NCBI GenBank assembly: GCA_026389735.1
Contig: JAPLHH010000095.1
Coordinates: forward strand, 1-12,730
Reading direction: 5' to 3'
Source: Chloroflexota bacterium
GTDB taxonomy: Bacteria; Chloroflexota; Dehalococcoidia; GIF9; UBA5620
DNA length: 12,730 bases
How positions within the stretch are numbered: the first letter of the stretch is position 1; each line of letters opens with the position of its first letter. The translations under genes were made by a program, and so were the position numbers. The notes beneath the pieces were generated by a model that had not been told where the DNA came from, searched no databases, and saw only the letters and a list, made by a program, of their open reading frames with translations. Positions 12,544 through 12,730 of this stretch are shown here, one piece after another.

Positions 12544-12730
12544 TGAAGGTAATGAGCCTCTCACAGGCTATCGTTAAAATGAAGTAGTAATCTGCTGGCT
12601 CTTGCTTTTTGTTTCTGAAAAACTTGCGGCTACGAATCCATATATACTACATGCCCCTTCGGGGTCTACCTGGGGGGGCCAGATACATTATTTTCCACGA
12701 TTAAAGCACGATTAAATTATTATTTTTTTC
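12544..12730. other. Gene-free right end
   Basis: No gene is seen. It holds a short AGCCT/AGGCT hairpin just after the last stop, a CCCC-TTC-GGGG hairpin at about 12654-12664, a G7 run, and two copies of CACGATTAAA (12696-12705, 12707-12716) at an 11-bp period before an A/T-rich end. No tRNA-Phe 3' fragment that would mark the far end of the element is visible. Confidence 0.5.

Noticed and set aside
9815..12617. Exact 13-base repeat CTTTTTGTTTCTG at 9815-9827 and 12605-12617
   Set aside because: About one such match is expected by chance in a window this size, the sequence is T-rich, and the flanks do not match.
12654..12680. CCCCTTCGGGG and a G7 run near the right end as a tRNA fragment or attR
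   Set aside because: It does not match the T arm or acceptor of tRNA-Phe; it is only a short hairpin.

Overview
The window looks like a bacterial chromosome segment with a small integrated mobile element in the middle. Genes have strong GGAGG-type ribosome sites and several promoters have near-consensus sigma-70 form with exactly 17-bp spacers. The host genes are a GSI-alpha glutamine synthetase, a SIMPL-domain lipoprotein, a single-spanning type I signal peptidase, PyrE and two CCA-encoding tRNAs. My best guess for the phylum is Chloroflexota (Dehalococcoidia-like). It rests on remembered gene character, not a search, and is low confidence.

Host part (1-4770): tRNA-Val(GAC) on the minus strand is divergent from glnA. 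Then come two small minus-strand genes of unknown function, separated by a strong intrinsic terminator, and a SIMPL/DUF541 lipoprotein. Divergent from that lipoprotein are lepB and pyrE, which overlap by 49 nt, and then tRNA-Phe(GAA).

Mobile element (from 4771): the 3' end of tRNA-Phe is followed within about 70 bp by a tyrosine integrase gene pointing at it, the classic layout of tRNA-integrated elements. An unknown 301-aa gene lies just upstream of int in the same operon. A divergent control region follows. Two opposing promoters share one -10 sequence there, and an inverted repeat brackets it. Rightward of this are an XRE regulator, an AlpA/excisionase-like protein, a phage-type replication initiator, an unknown protein and a second AlpA-like protein. 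The initiator gene carries four direct repeats with an exact 13-bp period followed by a hairpin. Because 13 is not a multiple of 3, the repetition is at DNA level, so this looks like a lambda-O-style origin of replication inside the initiator gene. The layout int / divergent switch / regulator / alpA / rep resembles phage-inducible chromosomal islands (satellites) or a compact integrative element. No capsid, packaging or conjugation gene is visible.

Right part (9000-12730): mostly membrane proteins of unknown role. They are a two-helix protein, two paralogous proteins built as zinc ribbon, Q/P-rich linker and multiple membrane helices with near-identical translation starts, a DUF6804-like small membrane protein and an unknown soluble protein. 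A 520-bp gene-free stretch with repeats and G-tracts precedes the zinc-ribbon pair. Whether this part is cargo of the element or host DNA cannot be decided here, because no convincing second attachment site is seen.
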